NCBI GenBank assembly: GCA_964591245.1
Contig: CAZPZZ010000021.1
Span: 1 to 42,352 of the forward strand
Direction: 5' to 3'
DNA from: CAZPZZ01 sp964591245
Lineage (GTDB): Bacteria; Acidobacteriota; Vicinamibacteria; Vicinamibacterales; UBA8438
DNA length: 42,352 nt
This document shows, in pieces, positions 1 through 9,143 of the stretch. The notes beneath the pieces are model-generated. The model was not told the origin of the DNA. It did not search any database and was given only the letters and a program-made list of their open reading frames with translations. The stretch's first letter is position 1. The number at the start of each line of letters is the position of its first letter. Position numbers and translations under genes: made by a program.

Positions 1-154
1 GCTAGATCTAGCCGCGCCTGCTCGCAATACCGACCGACTGGGCAGGGACTACTCGTGAGGCAACTCGTTGTTGTGACCGATGCACACACTTCCCCCCCCC
101 TCATTTCATCGACTGCACTAATCCAGCCCCCCCACACTCGCAACATCCCTACGT

Positions 155-1456
155 TCAGTCAGCCTGGGTATTTTCATCAGCCGCATACGACGCCACGCCT
201 GGCCCGAGAGCGACCGACATCATCTCTTCAGCGGCCAACAACGCTGTCCGGGGCACACGCAAGCAGGCACCGTCATCAATGACCTCATCCATGAACGGAG
301 CGCGCTGCACCGCCTCGTACCACGGCGTGGATGGAGCACCATGATCCCGCACCCAATGGATCAACTTGAGCGTACGAAACGCATCAAACCACTCATGCAA
401 ACGATGGGAACGCATACCGGAATCAGTCGCGTTCTGACACACGCGTCGCCAGATGTCTGGAGCGCCCTGCGCTTCGAGGAACTCCTGCACGGTGACATCC
501 ATGTCGGAGAAGATATGAGAGATCGCCGCCGACCACCCCACCGCATCCGTGCCCACTGCTTCCTGCGCAAGGCGTCGAAGAGCAGACGTGACCTGGCGGA
601 CAGCCAGGAAGCACTCGCGATGATAGAGTTCCGCCGCTGCTCCACGCGCGAGCCTGGCACTCTCCGCCCCCGTACCAAATGGCACCCGCTCAGAAAGACG
701 GCTACACAACCGGATCGGGTCTCCCTTCAGGCAGGTAAGCGGCCGGAGTTTACTCAACTTATTGAGTAGATAGAAATCTTCTCCAGCCCGGCGCCGGGGT
801 ACACCGCGTGCCAAGGCATACCACAAGGCATGCACTGCAATTGTGCTTCCGACCGTATGAAAGGCATATGGAGAACCTGCCCACGCAAGCCCGCGGCGGT
901 AGTAACGCAACCTGATCTCGTAGAGCGCGGTCGCTCTATCGATCGCGGCCAGACCAGTGCGCTCGTGCCAGAACGGAAACAGCGCCGCCGAACAATCAGC
1001 GTCGAGAGACGCAATCCGTTCGAAGTAATCCCCCGGCAACTGTGCATCAGCGTCCGTGAAGGCCACAAAGGGATGCCGTACCCGTCGCGTCGCGACGAGT
1101 TCAAGCCCAAGGTCTGCGCCAATCTTGCGCGCCAACCCGACCCCCTGCCGAAACGGCAGACGGCGCCCAACCGTGAAGCGGTCGACCACGAGCACAGTCA
1201 GCCGTGCATCCTGCCCTAGCCATGCCCCCTTCCTGAACTCGCGCAACGAGTAGCGCTCCGCCAGTCCACGAAAGCAGGCCTCGTTGGCCGCATGGATCTT
1301 CTCTTCGGCCCCAATCCGACCGTTGAGCACAACGACCAGCAGCACAGACCCGGCCCGGCGAGCAGCCTCACGATACCCATCGACGAAGCTTGACGCTTCG
1401 GCATACGCGGGCACGACCACCACGAAGTCGTACCCACCTGGGCAATGCGCAGCCAA
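155..1456 (-). CDS. Family 2-type glycosyltransferase
   Basis: A 433-residue protein with the layout of a GT-A inverting glycosyltransferase. The N-terminus has a hydrophobic first strand (DFVVVVPAYAE). A metal and nucleotide-sugar binding D-A-D is at residues 135-137. A later acidic A-G-E-D motif, near residue 226, matches the ED catalytic motif of family 2 enzymes. No membrane helix is obvious, so it is probably cytoplasmic, transferring sugar to a lipid, polysaccharide or protein acceptor that the sequence does not identify. The start is a TTG at 1456, chosen because GGAG lies 6 bases upstream; no ATG or GTG occurs between it and the preceding in-frame stop. It begins 55 bases after the MBL-fold gene on the same strand, so the two may share a transcript. 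The 154 bases beyond its stop contain nothing I recognise apart from the 12-bp palindrome GCTAGATCTAGC at the window edge. Family call firm; acceptor unknown. Confidence 0.82.
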   Translation of the reverse strand: MAAHCPGGYDFVVVVPAYAEASSFVDGYREAARRAGSVLLVVVLNGRIGAEEKIHAANEACFRGLAERYSLREFRKGAWLGQDARLTVLVVDRFTVGRRLPFRQGVGLARKIGADLGLELVATRRVRHPFVAFTDADAQLPGDYFERIASLDADCSAALFPFWHERTGLAAIDRATALYEIRLRYYRRGLAWAGSPYAFHTVGSTIAVHALWYALARGVPRRRAGEDFYLLNKLSKLRPLTCLKGDPIRLCSRLSERVPFGTGAESARLARGAAAELYHRECFLAVRQVTSALRRLAQEAVGTDAVGWSAAISHIFSDMDVTVQEFLEAQGAPDIWRRVCQNATDSGMRSHRLHEWFDAFRTLKLIHWVRDHGAPSTPWYEAVQRAPFMDEVIDDGACLRVPRTALLAAEEMMSVALGPGVASYAADENTQAD

Positions 1457-1511
1457 TTCCGACTCCGGCTCGGCATACCGACGTCGGTACTGTTCCGACC
1501 CGGCCGCAATC

Positions 1512-2426
1512 TTACTGTGCGTCCAGTTCGTCGTAAATCACCTGTATATACGCTTCCAGCCTGGCCGGGGCCGGCACGTTGAACGCCGTTCTGAAACGTG
1601 GTGCAGGGCTCCAACGTTCAGAGAACTCCGCCACCGATACGCCGGATTCCTTCGCCACACTCGCAGCCGAAACCAACGAGGCCACAAAGTCCGCCATATC
1701 CTTCAGGTCACCACGGGTCATCGGGGTACTGTGACCGGTAACGATCGTATCGATATCGGTCAGGATGGCATGCGCAAGCCGTAACGTCTGCGCATACTCA
1801 ACACCGCTACCGCCGTTGCTCGCGTCCAGGGTGGGAACCTGCTTTCCAGGAAACATATCGCCGGCATGCATGGTCCGCAGTGCAGGAAACACGACCCAGG
1901 TATCACCACTCGTGTGCCCTCGACCAAAATAATAGAGGTCAACCTGATCGTCCCCGCCGCCAAGGGTCAGTCGGTCGCTATAAGTCGTCGTGGGAAGCCC
2001 ATGGCCGTCACTCTCCTCGAACACAGCGGGAAAATCGCCGGGGAAGCCGGTCACCGGATTCCATTCCTCCATCAGGGTTGCGGCATTCTCATGCGCCACA
2101 AAATCAACTGACGCCGGGAACTCGACATTGCCGCTCACATGATCGAAATGTGCATGGGTGTTGATGATGGTGGTCACTGGATTCGAGGTCAATTCTCCGA
2201 TCGCGTCAATCAGCGGTTGGCCCCACCCCGCCACCTTGGTGTCCACGAGCACGACCCCATCCGTCGTAATAAACGCCGTGGAATTGCCACCACCTCCGCG
2301 TAATACATACAGATTGTCATGAAGTTGATCGACTTCCACAACCATTTCCGCCGGTTGCGCCGACACCGCGACCAACGACGCCACCCCCACCGTCAGCACC
2401 GCTCCGAGCCCCAACACTCTTCTCAT
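1512..2426 (-). CDS. Exported metallo-beta-lactamase-fold hydrolase
   Basis: A 304-residue MBL-fold protein. It starts with a Sec signal peptide: M-R-R, a hydrophobic stretch, then a likely cut after V-S-A. The zinc motif H-x-H-x-D-H is at residues 91-96 (T-H-A-H-F-D-H). Later histidines occur in G-R-G-H-T-S-G-D and T-G-H-S-T-P, as expected for a dinuclear site. The ATG at 2426 is preferred over a longer in-frame extension because GGAGGAG lies just upstream (2436-2442) and because it places the signal peptide at the N-terminus. The substrate cannot be read from sequence; family relatives include lactamases, lactonases and other ester or amide hydrolases. A second exported MBL protein at 9144-10001 has the same architecture. 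It is divergent from the exported amidohydrolase at 2630, which fits a shared role in periplasmic degradation of small molecules. Confidence 0.88.
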   Translation of the reverse strand: MRRVLGLGAVLTVGVASLVAVSAQPAEMVVEVDQLHDNLYVLRGGGGNSTAFITTDGVVLVDTKVAGWGQPLIDAIGELTSNPVTTIINTHAHFDHVSGNVEFPASVDFVAHENAATLMEEWNPVTGFPGDFPAVFEESDGHGLPTTTYSDRLTLGGGDDQVDLYYFGRGHTSGDTWVVFPALRTMHAGDMFPGKQVPTLDASNGGSGVEYAQTLRLAHAILTDIDTIVTGHSTPMTRGDLKDMADFVASLVSAASVAKESGVSVAEFSERWSPAPRFRTAFNVPAPARLEAYIQVIYDELDAQ

Positions 2427-2629
2427 TGCGTTTGTCTCCTCCGCAGGGTACGTGCGTGGCGAGATCGCCACATCCGGTCCACCCCTCATTGGCGCACCTC
2501 CCCTTCAGTTTAGACGGAAACAGACAGTCCATGAGGCCATGATATAGAGTTCACTGCGATGGTTCGCCACCTCGGACCGTCACGACCAGCCCGACACTGT
2601 TGCAATCTGGTCGCCACGGGGGTCTACAC

Positions 2630-3928
2630 ATGAATGATTGTCTCAGCGCCGTGCGGTACCGCAGTCTTCTCATCATCCTCACAATCGCCGTAGCGGGACG
2701 ATTCATCGTCTGGCCCGCAAGCGCGGCTACGCCCGCACAAACCTCTCCGGCGCGCGCCTCGACCACAGTCTTGCAAACCAGCCGCATCCTAGACGGCACG
2801 GGCGCCATCCTCGAAAACCGTGACATCGTCATCAACGAGGGACGTATCACCGCGGTCGTACCCAGAGGCGACGCGCCTGCGGATCTTGTCTATGACCTGA
2901 CACCTCTAACGGTGCTACCCGGATACATCGACACACACGTGCATATCACTCCCCACTTTGAATCATCCGGAAAGCTCCATTCCCCGAACGACGAACGCGC
3001 TGCGGGCCACACCACGCTCTATGCCGTCGAAAACGCCTACCGCACGTTACTGAACGGCATCACCACCATCCAAAGCCTGGGCGCGGAAGAAGACGCCGCT
3101 CTTAAAACCTGGATCGAGCGCGGCGACATCCCTGGCCCACGTTTGCTGTCGTCGCTTGGCTCGGTCTCCGAAAGCACCGGCAACCCGGCCCAGATTCGCG
3201 AATTCGTGCGCGACCGCGCTGCTGCGGGTGCCGACGTCATCAAGATATTTGCCTCCACGAGCATTCGATTCGGTGGCGTGACAACGCTATCGGCTGCCCA
3301 ACTCGACGCGGCCTGCCGAGAAGCCCGCGCACAGGGCCTGCGGGCGGTGGTACACGCCCACCGCTCTGACGCGGTGACGTTGGCCGCGGACGCCGGTTGC
3401 TCCCAAATCGAGCACGGCTGGCTCCTCGAACCGGCTGACCTCGATGTCATTGCGGAGAGCGGCATGTATCTGGGCAATCAGATCCATCTACTCTTCGAAA
3501 ACTACGCCACAAATGGAGCACGTTTCGACGGAGTGGACAGTTACACGATGGAAGGATTCGCGAATCTCCAGGCAGCCCGCCCGGGCGCATTGGACATCTT
3601 CCGACACGCCGTGGACGTCCCTGACCTCCGGATCGTCTACAGCACTGATGCGAACGCCGGAAGCCATGGTCGCAACACCGACGAATTGGTGGCCTACGTC
3701 GTCGACGGCGGACAGGCGCCGATGGATGCGGTCATCTCGGCAACCTCGCGCGCAGCCGAATCACTCGGCCTGGCTGACCGTATCGGATCCATCGCCCCGG
3801 GGCTCGACGCTGACATCATTGCGCTGGACGGCGACCCCCTCTCCGAACCAGAGGCGCTGGGCCGCGTGGCCTTCGTCATGCGCGCCGGCCGAGTGTACAA
3901 GAACACACCCGCGATCATCGGCCGATGA
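2630..3928 (+). CDS. Exported metal-dependent amidohydrolase
   Basis: A 432-residue amidohydrolase-superfamily protein of the imidazolonepropionase/prolidase-like type. The N-terminal hydrophobic segment (L-L-I-I-L-T-I-A-V) looks like a signal peptide or anchor, placing the enzyme in the periplasm. Metal-site residues are visible: H103-x-H105 in D-T-H-V-H, K205 in V-I-K-I-F-A-S, histidines in V-V-H-A-H-R and I-E-H-G, and D340 in Y-S-T-D-A-N. The C-terminal strand ending G-L-D-A-D-I-I-A-L-D-G-D-P-L is the usual sandwich-domain finish. The ATG at 2630 is chosen; the frame stays open to a TTG at 2600, but the ATG has a weak GGGGG upstream and keeps the signal peptide near the N-terminus. Likely substrates are cyclic amides, dipeptides or imidazolone-like compounds; the exact one is unknown. 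The next gene is a second exported amidohydrolase on the same strand. Confidence 0.85.
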   Translation: MNDCLSAVRYRSLLIILTIAVAGRFIVWPASAATPAQTSPARASTTVLQTSRILDGTGAILENRDIVINEGRITAVVPRGDAPADLVYDLTPLTVLPGYIDTHVHITPHFESSGKLHSPNDERAAGHTTLYAVENAYRTLLNGITTIQSLGAEEDAALKTWIERGDIPGPRLLSSLGSVSESTGNPAQIREFVRDRAAAGADVIKIFASTSIRFGGVTTLSAAQLDAACREARAQGLRAVVHAHRSDAVTLAADAGCSQIEHGWLLEPADLDVIAESGMYLGNQIHLLFENYATNGARFDGVDSYTMEGFANLQAARPGALDIFRHAVDVPDLRIVYSTDANAGSHGRNTDELVAYVVDGGQAPMDAVISATSRAAESLGLADRIGSIAPGLDADIIALDGDPLSEPEALGRVAFVMRAGRVYKNTPAIIGR

Positions 3929-4229
3929 CACCCTGCGTATCATGACAAAGCTATCCGCCGCAGCGAAACCTGAACGGCAGCATCACTGGTTCCGCACCGC
4001 CGGTCCGCCTTCCCACTGGTTATGACTCGGGAACAACACGCATTTGTCATCCGACGAGCATGTCGGCAGCGCGTCACGCCCCGGACAACCAGTCGAGATT
4101 CAACTTGTGATGTGCTCATCGCAGCGCCTGGCGGTAAGCTATTGGACGGTCAGCCATGCCAGGCGAACACCACACCCGTAGACGGTGTCGTTCCAGGTCT
4201 AGCCTTACTCATGACGGGAGATTGTCACG
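3929..4229 (+). other. Intergenic region between two amidohydrolase genes
   Basis: About 300 bases with no convincing gene. The only structure I see is an 8-bp inverted repeat, CGCCTGGC at 4125-4132 and GCCAGGCG at 4158-4165, with a 25-base spacer. It could be a weak terminator for the upstream gene or chance. The end of the region (GGGAG, about 11 bases before 4230) is the ribosome binding site of the next gene. Confidence 0.5.
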
Positions 4230-5669
4230 ATGCGATGGAAGGTACTCCACGTTGTCACCGGCGCTTCGGTTCTATGCCTCGTCGCGAACCTCGCGTGGAC
4301 GCAGCCGTCCGAGATCCTGGTCCAAAACGGCACCATCGTCACTTCCGAGGAATCCATCGTCGCTGACGTCCTGATCCGTGATGGGCGAATCGCCGCCATC
4401 GGGAGCAATCTCACCGTAGACAGTACGACTCGACAGATCAACGCCGATGGACTCCTGGTGCTCCCCGGCGGAGTGGATCCCCATGTACACCTGGGAGGGA
4501 ATCGGGTCGACGATTACACTAGCGGGTCCGCGGCGGCATTGGCAGGGGGCATCACCACGATCTCAAACTTCATCGGAGTGAGCGATGAGGCCTCATCGGT
4601 GTCCGAACCGCTTCGCCGCGCCGCAGAAGAAGTCCGGGCCGAAGCAATTGCCGATGTCATACTCCACCCCATCATCGGACGCCCAGAACCAGTTCCCGCC
4701 CAACTCGAAGACCTGGCCGCAAGCGGACATACCAGCCTCAAGGTCTTCATGGTCCGTCCGGGATTCGATCGCGACGTCCCTGGATTTCTGAACATGCTGA
4801 ACCGTGCAGGCGAAGTCGGCATGATGACAATGATTCACGCCGAAGACGCGGCAATTGTCTCGACCACCGGGGAACGCTTCATCGCCGAAGGACGTGGAGC
4901 CCTGCAATTCTACCCGGACGCCAGGCCTGTCCTGGCTGAGGTCGCGGCCACCCAACGAGCCGTAGCCTACAGCGAGGCTACCGGCTCCCCGATCTATCTG
5001 GTACACCTCTCCTCTGAGGGTGCGTTGCGGGTGGCGGAAGATGCGCAGGCCCGCGGACTTCCCGTGTATGTCGAGACACGACCGATCTACCTGCACCTCA
5101 CGCGCGAGCGCTTCGAAGGTCCAACCGCTGGACTGTTCATGGGACAACCTCCCCTGCGCACACAGGCCGATCAAGATGCCCTGTGGGAGGCCATCGCCCA
5201 GGGCAGTATCCACACCGTCGGCACAGACCACGTGGCCTACACGCGTGAGCAGAAACTCGACCCCAGCCAGAACGTGCTCCAGCACCGTGCCGGCATGAAC
5301 AATCTACAGGTGATGCGACCGATGCTCTACTCGGATGGGGTCCGTCCTGGCCGCATCTCCGTTGAACAATTTGTTGCAGTTACCGCAACCAATCCCGCCA
5401 AACTGTTTGGACTCTATCCAGCAAAGGGAACCATTGCCGTCGGCTCAGACGCCGACCTCGTCATCTGGGATCCTGACGAGACCCGCACCATCCGTAACGA
5501 GGATGCACTGTCCAACAGCGGCTTTTCCATTCACGCTGGTCGGGAGGTCACCGGCTGGCCAGTCATAACCATCCGCCGGGGCGAAGTTGTCTTCCAGAAT
5601 GGCCGTGTCGAGGCCATGGCGGGCAGTGGCCGGCTTGCTCCACGCGGCCCATGGCAACCATTGAACTAG
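4230..5669 (+). CDS. Exported dihydropyrimidinase/hydantoinase-like hydrolase
   Basis: A 479-residue cyclic-amidase of the dihydropyrimidinase, D-hydantoinase and allantoinase group. The whole binuclear metal set is visible: H85-x-H87 in D-P-H-V-H, K171 in S-L-K-V-F-M (the lysine that is carbamylated in this family), H203 in M-I-H-A-E-D, H259 in L-V-H-L-S-S and D333 in G-T-D-H-V. This predicts reversible ring-opening of a cyclic ureide or imide. Unlike the usual cytoplasmic enzymes it starts with a Sec-like signal (hydrophobic core then N-L-A-W-T-Q), so it probably acts in the periplasm. The ATG at 4230 has GGGAG about 8 bases upstream. A strong hairpin follows at 5722-5760. The substrate, whether hydantoin, dihydropyrimidine or other, is not decidable here. 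Confidence 0.87.
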   Translation: MRWKVLHVVTGASVLCLVANLAWTQPSEILVQNGTIVTSEESIVADVLIRDGRIAAIGSNLTVDSTTRQINADGLLVLPGGVDPHVHLGGNRVDDYTSGSAAALAGGITTISNFIGVSDEASSVSEPLRRAAEEVRAEAIADVILHPIIGRPEPVPAQLEDLAASGHTSLKVFMVRPGFDRDVPGFLNMLNRAGEVGMMTMIHAEDAAIVSTTGERFIAEGRGALQFYPDARPVLAEVAATQRAVAYSEATGSPIYLVHLSSEGALRVAEDAQARGLPVYVETRPIYLHLTRERFEGPTAGLFMGQPPLRTQADQDALWEAIAQGSIHTVGTDHVAYTREQKLDPSQNVLQHRAGMNNLQVMRPMLYSDGVRPGRISVEQFVAVTATNPAKLFGLYPAKGTIAVGSDADLVIWDPDETRTIRNEDALSNSGFSIHAGREVTGWPVITIRRGEVVFQNGRVEAMAGSGRLAPRGPWQPLN

Positions 5670-5721
5670 GAACAGCCCCTAAGACCAAACCGGAGTTGGG
5701 CACACACCTCCGTAAAATGCG

Positions 5722-5760
5722 TTGAGAACCTCCCCCTTGCCGGTAACGGGAGGTTCTCAA
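5722..5760. terminator. Bidirectional hairpin between convergent genes
   Basis: Perfect 13-bp inverted repeat (TTGAGAACCTCCC at 5722-5734 and its complement at 5748-5760) with a 13-base loop. It sits between the converging stops at 5669 and 5776, so it can serve both transcripts. No clear T-run follows on either side. Confidence 0.8.
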
Positions 5761-5775
5761 TCCATTCCATCGTCG

Positions 5776-7749
5776 CTAGGGCAACGCCAACGCTAACCAC
5801 TCACCTGGATGAGCAAGTGAGCCAATTGGTAACACGATGTACTGCTTGCCTTCATGCATATAGGTGACTGGCGACCCGACATTACCGGCAGGAAACATCG
5901 TCTCCCAAACCACCTCGCCGGTTTCCTTGCTGTAGGCGCGGAACCCCTTTCCAGCATCTGCCCCGGCGCCGGGAGGCGTCCTGACCATGATGGGATCCCC
6001 TTCACTCACGAACAATAAGCTCTTGGTCAACAACGTCATCGCGCGACCGGGCTGTCCCAGCGGAGGTAAATCCAGATGCGCGATAGCGGGATGATCCCGA
6101 GGTCCATTCCCGTTCGGAACCACCCAGATATGTTCACCGGTGTTCATGTCGATCGCGGTGATTCGACCATAGGGCGGCTTGAGCAACGGTAGCCCTCGGG
6201 GCCCTTCCGGGAACGCTCGAGTTCCGCGTGTGTACCGAACATTCATTCGGTCCGGATTACCCGGGGTCAGATCCGCAGCAAAGGTTCCAGTCACGGATGG
6301 CACGTAGAGCATACCCGTCTCCGGATCGAAGCCGGCACCTCCCCATTCAGCTCCTCCCACGGAACCGGGCAGCTGCAACGTGCCTTTCCGATCGCCGTCA
6401 CCGTCACCGCGCACCGACGGAGGCGTGAAGATCTCACCGAGCACAAATGGCTCAGCGAGTTCGGTGGCCTCAGCCCGGAGTTCAGCGGTGAAATCGACCA
6501 ACGTGTCGACCGAGATTCCATGCACATCGAACGGTGCAGGCTTCGTCGGAAATGGCTGAGTCGGCGAGATCCATTCCCCCGGGGTATCTGACCCGGGCAC
6601 GGGTCGTTCGACAATAGGCCACACGGGCTCCCCTGTCACCCGGTCGAAGGTGTAGGCCATCGCCTGCTTCGTGAGCTGCACCACCGCCTTGATCTCACGG
6701 CCTTCGACCGTGATATCCATCAGAATGGGTGCCACATTATTGTCATAGTCCCAAAGATCATGATGGACAGTCTGGAAATACCAGACCATTTCACCGGTAT
6801 CAGCCCTCACGCAAACAATACTGTTGGCGTAGAGATTGTTCCCAGGCCGATGACCACCATACATATCGTTGCTTGGAGCGCCTGTTGGCAAATAGATAAG
6901 TCCAAGCTCCTCGTCGGCGCTCATCATGCTCCAGACATTCCCCATCCCGGAATACTGCCAGGAATCGTCCAGCCAGGTCTCAACCCCGGGTTCTCCCGCC
7001 TGCGGAATTGGATTCCACGTCCAGCGCAATTCGCCCGTCCGCACGTCATACGCTCGTACGTAGCCAGGTCGATTCTCTTTCGTACGAGGATGGTCTTCCA
7101 TGGCCTGACCGACCACGACCACGTCACGGACGACGAGTGGCGGCGACGTGTAGTTAAACGCCACCAATTCGGAGGTATCCTCGAACTCTCGAAGGTCAAC
7201 CACCCCCCCGTCTCCGAAATCCGTAATCAACTGGCCCGTGTCCAGATCGGTTGCGAGCAGGTACGGAGGTCTCACAGACAGAATCCGACGATCTCCACCG
7301 GCTTCTTCCCAAAACGCGACGCCACGATTCGCTGCTCCACGCGGGGTGTCGTCACCGAGAAACGGCAGATCATGCACCCAAACAGTCTCGCCGCTGGCCG
7401 GGTCGAACGCCTCGACCACGCCGATCCCATTCGAAGCATAGAGCAGCCCATCGACCATCAACGGAGTCGAGCGCAAATTGTTGGAATAGCGAAGGTCCGG
7501 CCAGCGTGCATGTAGGCTGGTATCGACGGCCGGCCGCCGCCACACAATTTCCAGATCCCGCACGGTGTCCGCGTTGATCTGATCGAGCGATGCGTATCGC
7601 GTATAGCCGCTATCACCACCATGAACGTGCCACTCGCCGTCCGTTCCCGTCTGAGCCACGGCTGCCCCGGCAAGCATCAGCATTCCGGCCATGACGAGAC
7701 CGGGTAACCGCCCTCCGTATCCGCTTCCCCTGGTCGCATGCATGAGCAT
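5776..7749 (-). CDS. PQQ-dependent dehydrogenase, glucose-dehydrogenase-like beta-propeller
   Basis: A 657-residue quinoprotein. A signal peptide (M-L-M-L-A-G-A-A-V-A-Q) is followed by the classic opening motif (D-S-G-Y-T-R-Y then L-D-Q-I-N) and repeated tryptophan-docking blades across the chain. The H-H-D-L-W-D-Y-D segment, with D334 and D336, matches the conserved aspartate region of membrane-type glucose, quinate and related dehydrogenases. However, the N-terminal five-helix anchor of Gcd is absent, so this is a soluble periplasmic form. There is no C-x-x-C-H, so no haem c is attached; electrons must go to a separate acceptor. The start is TTG/ATG-ambiguous only between the ATG codons at 7749 (GAGG 8 bases upstream) and 7743 (AAGGG 6 bases upstream). 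It lies 12 bases after the NIPSNAP gene, probably the same operon. The sugar or alcohol substrate is unknown, and no pqq biosynthesis genes are in the window. Confidence 0.88.
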   Translation of the reverse strand: MLMHATRGSGYGGRLPGLVMAGMLMLAGAAVAQTGTDGEWHVHGGDSGYTRYASLDQINADTVRDLEIVWRRPAVDTSLHARWPDLRYSNNLRSTPLMVDGLLYASNGIGVVEAFDPASGETVWVHDLPFLGDDTPRGAANRGVAFWEEAGGDRRILSVRPPYLLATDLDTGQLITDFGDGGVVDLREFEDTSELVAFNYTSPPLVVRDVVVVGQAMEDHPRTKENRPGYVRAYDVRTGELRWTWNPIPQAGEPGVETWLDDSWQYSGMGNVWSMMSADEELGLIYLPTGAPSNDMYGGHRPGNNLYANSIVCVRADTGEMVWYFQTVHHDLWDYDNNVAPILMDITVEGREIKAVVQLTKQAMAYTFDRVTGEPVWPIVERPVPGSDTPGEWISPTQPFPTKPAPFDVHGISVDTLVDFTAELRAEATELAEPFVLGEIFTPPSVRGDGDGDRKGTLQLPGSVGGAEWGGAGFDPETGMLYVPSVTGTFAADLTPGNPDRMNVRYTRGTRAFPEGPRGLPLLKPPYGRITAIDMNTGEHIWVVPNGNGPRDHPAIAHLDLPPLGQPGRAMTLLTKSLLFVSEGDPIMVRTPPGAGADAGKGFRAYSKETGEVVWETMFPAGNVGSPVTYMHEGKQYIVLPIGSLAHPGEWLALALP

Positions 7750-7761
7750 CCCTTCAGCCTC

Positions 7762-8187
7762 TTACCGCAAGGCCGAATAGCCGGTCGGCACCAGCATCCG
7801 CGCGTCGATCGTATTGACGAGTTTTCGATCATCCGATCGCTCGGCGGCAACAATAATTCGCTGAAAATCTGGGTTCTCACCCAACGTCGCCCACATCTCG
7901 TCGCGCGCCTCGAGCGAGGGATATCCCAGCATATAGATGAATGTGTCTTCGGTGTCTTCTCCCGTCGCCGCATTCCAGTAGCCCACGTTCTCCATGCCAG
8001 CCTGCTCAAACATCGCTGCCGTGTGGTCACGAAAACGGTCAGCCAACTCTGTGCGCTTTCCCTCCACCGTTTTGTAGATCCGCAGCTCAAACACCCGCGA
8101 GTCATCCTGCTGTGCCGACAATCCCCAACCCGTACCCAACACCCCAAACGTCAGTCCGACAGTCGCCAATATCTTCCACTTCAGCAT
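7762..8187 (-). CDS. Exported NIPSNAP-domain protein
   Basis: A 141-residue protein with a signal peptide (L-A-T-V-G-L-T-F-G-V, cut near L-S-A-Q) followed by a single dimeric alpha/beta-barrel domain. The opening R-V-F-E-L-R-I-Y-K is the hallmark of the NIPSNAP family. The later G-Y-P-S-L-E-A-R and W-A-T-L-G-E-N-P-D-F segments also fit. The ATG at 8187 has GGAGGG 4 bases upstream; the longer in-frame extension has no such site. Family members often sit beside dehydrogenases or hydrolases, but their molecular role is not settled. Here the gene leads a two-gene operon with the PQQ dehydrogenase (12-base gap), which suggests an accessory role in the periplasm. Confidence 0.82.
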   Translation of the reverse strand: MLKWKILATVGLTFGVLGTGWGLSAQQDDSRVFELRIYKTVEGKRTELADRFRDHTAAMFEQAGMENVGYWNAATGEDTEDTFIYMLGYPSLEARDEMWATLGENPDFQRIIVAAERSDDRKLVNTIDARMLVPTGYSALR

Positions 8188-8353
8188 GAGTCCCTCCGCA
8201 TCGTTCAGATTCACACACCCGTGAACCACCAGGTGAATTGCGCCTGATCGGGCATAGAGTATCACCGGTGGGATCACGGTAAGATCATGGACGCAGCCCC
8301 AGCCGTGCGCGTCAGCAACCGCCTTGGGAAAGATCAAAGGCCTCTTCCACACC

Positions 8354-8974
8354 ATGACCGGCTCTCTCCACCCGTGGCACGCACGCGGACTCGTCTTCGA
8401 GAACTGCAACTGCCAGCTCCTCTGTCCGGGCCATGTCTCCTTCAAGCAGCCGTGCAGCAATGAGCGGTGTGTCGGTAATTGGGCGCTGCATATCGACGCT
8501 GGCCGATTCGACGCCCTCGACCTGGCCGGCCTGAACGCGGTTATCGTCTTCGACGCGCCACAACGAATGTACGAAGGTGACTGGACCCAAGCCAGTTATA
8601 TCGACAAGCAAGCGACGACGGCTCAGCGCAGCGCCCTCGACACGATTCTTTCAGGCCGTGTTGGGGGTCCCTGGGCCATTCTCGACCAGTTCGTGACTAC
8701 CCGACTCGCGACGGAATTCGTCCCTATGCAATTCCACGATGAAGGTCGGAAGAAGCGACTGACGATTCCTGATCGCTTCGACACGACCGTCACCGCCATT
8801 CGGGGTGCCGACGGTCAATCGGACGCGGTCATTCAGAACCTCCACAATGTATTACACGGCCCTATTCATACGTTGGCGCGCGGCCACACGCGATGCCGTG
8901 ACCGCGTGTTTGACTTCATCAACGAACGCACGCACGGCCTGTACTCGCGATTCTCCTGGACGGGACATCAGTAA
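8354..8974 (+). CDS. DUF1326 family protein
   Basis: A 206-residue protein with the DUF1326 signature: W-H-A-R-G-L-V-F-E-N-C-N-C near the N-terminus, then L-L-C-P-G and later C-x-x-x-x-C (P-C-S-N-E-R-C). Next comes A-L-H-I-D-A-G-R-F followed by D-L-A-G-L-N-A-V, which is the core of the family. The clustered cysteines suggest metal or thiol chemistry, but no function is established. There is no signal peptide. The ATG at 8354 is preferred because the family motif begins soon after it; a TTG at 8324 in frame is possible. It is divergent from the NIPSNAP-PQQ operon. DUF1326 genes often pair with a membrane DUF2182 gene; none is visible here. Confidence 0.78.
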   Translation: MTGSLHPWHARGLVFENCNCQLLCPGHVSFKQPCSNERCVGNWALHIDAGRFDALDLAGLNAVIVFDAPQRMYEGDWTQASYIDKQATTAQRSALDTILSGRVGGPWAILDQFVTTRLATEFVPMQFHDEGRKKRLTIPDRFDTTVTAIRGADGQSDAVIQNLHNVLHGPIHTLARGHTRCRDRVFDFINERTHGLYSRFSWTGHQ

Positions 8975-9093
8975 GTGAGTGTAGTCATACCCCTGACGGC
9001 GACACCGGATGTCAGCGCACAACCGCCTCCGGCGCAACTGCCCGACGCGGGCGATCTCAAGATCTGGCTAGTCCGCAGTGTCCTCCGATCCGG

Positions 9094-9099
9094 TAAAAT
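9094..9099 (+). promoter_or_regulatory. Putative -10 element TAAAAT
   Basis: TAAAATCC lies 45 bases before the start of the exported MBL gene. The same octamer occurs before the two secreted-protein genes at 14992 and 15874. No good -35 is visible at the usual spacing. Confidence 0.4.
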
Positions 9100-9143
9100 C
9101 CGGTAAGACGCGGTGGATTCATTTCCCTCAAGCGAGGTGCAAC

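Noticed and set aside
1..12. Palindrome GCTAGATCTAGC at the window edge
   Set aside because: A short isolated palindrome cut by the window end; no context to interpret it.
6760..7515. A 251-codon plus-strand open frame
   Set aside because: It is antisense to the PQQ dehydrogenase, which has clear domain motifs.
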